Shown here: in pieces, positions 5,351 to 5,923 of the stretch
Position numbering within the stretch: position 1 is the first letter of the stretch
Layout: each line of letters begins with the position of its first letter
Assembly: GCA_021286885.1 (NCBI GenBank)
Contig: JAJTBM010000206.1
Location: 1 to 5,923, forward strand
Source of the DNA: Rhodocyclales bacterium
GTDB lineage: Bacteria; Pseudomonadota; Gammaproteobacteria; Burkholderiales; Rhodocyclaceae
Length of the DNA stretch: 5,923 nt
Direction: 5' to 3'
Program-made: the position numbers and the translations under genes
Notes under the pieces: generated by a model
What the model was told of the DNA's origin: nothing
The model's input: the letters and a program-made list of their open reading frames with translations, nothing else
The model's database searches: none

Positions 5351-5923
5351 ATGATGCAGGTTCCTTTCAACGTCGAGGCCCGGGCAGTCAATCTGCGTGA
5401 GGCCCGCTCCCTCTATTTCGGTAGGGGCGAGCTACCCGAGGCGCTGTTGGATCAGAACGTCCTGCGCTCCTGGGAGCGCTGCCGCCAGGCCGGTCTCGAT
5501 CCAAGTCGTCTGAGCTGCGGGGAGCCGGACATGCGCGGGGTGGTGGAAGCCCGCGAACGCAACCGGACCCTGATTTCCCATGCCCAGCCCGTGCTGGAGC
5601 ATCTTTTCGAGCAGATCCGCAACTCCCACAGCATGGTGATCCTGGCTGACGCCCGGGGCATGGTGCTGCAAAGCTATGGGGATGCGGATTTCCTGAGCCG
5701 TGCCGAGCAGGTCAGCCTGCGTCCGGGGGCGAGTTGGCATGAGTTTGAGCGCGGAACCAACGCAATTGGCACTGCGCTCGCCGAACGCGGTGCCGTTAAC
5801 GTGTTTGGCTCGGAACATTTCTTTGAGGGAAATGCCTTCCTGACCTGTAGCGCCTCACCTATCCAGGATGCCCAGGGTCGGTTGATGGGGGTACTGGATA
5901 TATCCAGTGATTACCGTGCGTTC
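5351..5923 (+). CDS. AcoR-type sigma-54 activator, N-terminal part (cut by window end)
   Basis: The frame is open for 191 codons to the last base and has no stop, so the gene continues past the window. The visible part is the N-terminal and GAF sensor region of an enhancer-binding protein. LRSWERCRQAGL (38-49) is followed by SHAQPVLEHLFEQ (76-88), ILADARG (97-103), YGDADFL (109-115), GTNAIGTALAE (135-145), NAFLTC (161-166) and a terminal GVLDISS (180-186). The regulator at 66-1931 has the same motifs in the same order and spacing (RSWERC, AQP, GDADFL, GTNAIGTALAE, FLTC, LDIS), so the two are paralogues; this one has about 20 extra N-terminal residues. The AAA+ and DNA-binding domains should lie to the right. 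It diverges from the pedF operon and is the natural candidate for its activator. The effector is unknown. Confidence 0.92.
   Translation, partial: MMQVPFNVEARAVNLREARSLYFGRGELPEALLDQNVLRSWERCRQAGLDPSRLSCGEPDMRGVVEARERNRTLISHAQPVLEHLFEQIRNSHSMVILADARGMVLQSYGDADFLSRAEQVSLRPGASWHEFERGTNAIGTALAERGAVNVFGSEHFFEGNAFLTCSASPIQDAQGRLMGVLDISSDYRAF

Noticed and set aside
5432..5818. Minus-strand open frame of 128 codons near the right end
   Set aside because: It is antisense to the second AcoR-type regulator, whose motifs are clear; the plus-strand gene simply lacks a stop because the window ends.
1..5923. CRISPR arrays, insertion sequences, tRNA or rRNA genes, attachment sites
   Set aside because: I saw no regularly spaced repeats, transposase-like proteins, terminal inverted repeats or structured RNA gene signatures on either strand.

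Overview
The window looks like chromosomal DNA of a GC-rich betaproteobacterium, probably of the Rhodocyclales (Azoarcus, Thauera, Azospira or Dechloromonas type). This is inferred from the gene families and codon choice; no rRNA or marker gene is present to prove it. All five complete genes and one partial gene fit one theme: regulation, periplasmic electron transfer and accessory functions for a PQQ-dependent (quinoprotein) alcohol dehydrogenase. The dehydrogenase gene itself is not in the window.

Layout, left to right. (1) 66-1931, minus: a complete AcoR-type sigma-54 activator with GAF, PAS-like, AAA+ and Fis-type HTH regions, closed by a hairpin terminator at 36-60. (2) 1932-2413: a 482-base intergenic region with two good inverted repeats near the regulator start, a palindrome with TGTGC repeats, a near-consensus sigma-54 promoter (2266-2281) pointing right, and a terminator-like hairpin with a T tract in the predicted leader. 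(3) 2414-2704, plus: a small secreted monohaem cytochrome c that stops early, before the usual last helix. (4) 2751-2788: a strong bidirectional terminator between convergent units. (5) 5050 down to 2825, minus: a tight three-gene operon of a PedF-type cytochrome c-550, a MoxJ/PedG-like periplasmic binding protein with a Tat-like signal (11-base overlap with pedF), and a seven-bladed YVTN beta-propeller (5-base gap). (6) 5051-5350: the divergent control region, with an exact-consensus sigma-54 promoter for the operon (5125-5140, minus), a perfect CRP-type palindrome on the predicted start site, and an inverted repeat about 165 bp upstream. (7) 5351-5923, plus: the first 191 codons of a second AcoR-type activator, cut off by the window end.

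The arrangement suggests a regulatory circuit. Two paralogous sigma-54 activators flank two divergently transcribed cytochrome units, and each cytochrome unit faces an activator across a control region carrying a sigma-54 promoter. A plausible model is that an alcohol or aldehyde sensed by the GAF domains switches on the periplasmic quinoprotein oxidation system. In it, PedF would take electrons from the dehydrogenase, and the binding protein and propeller would support enzyme maturation or function. The regulator-promoter pairings are inferred from position only.
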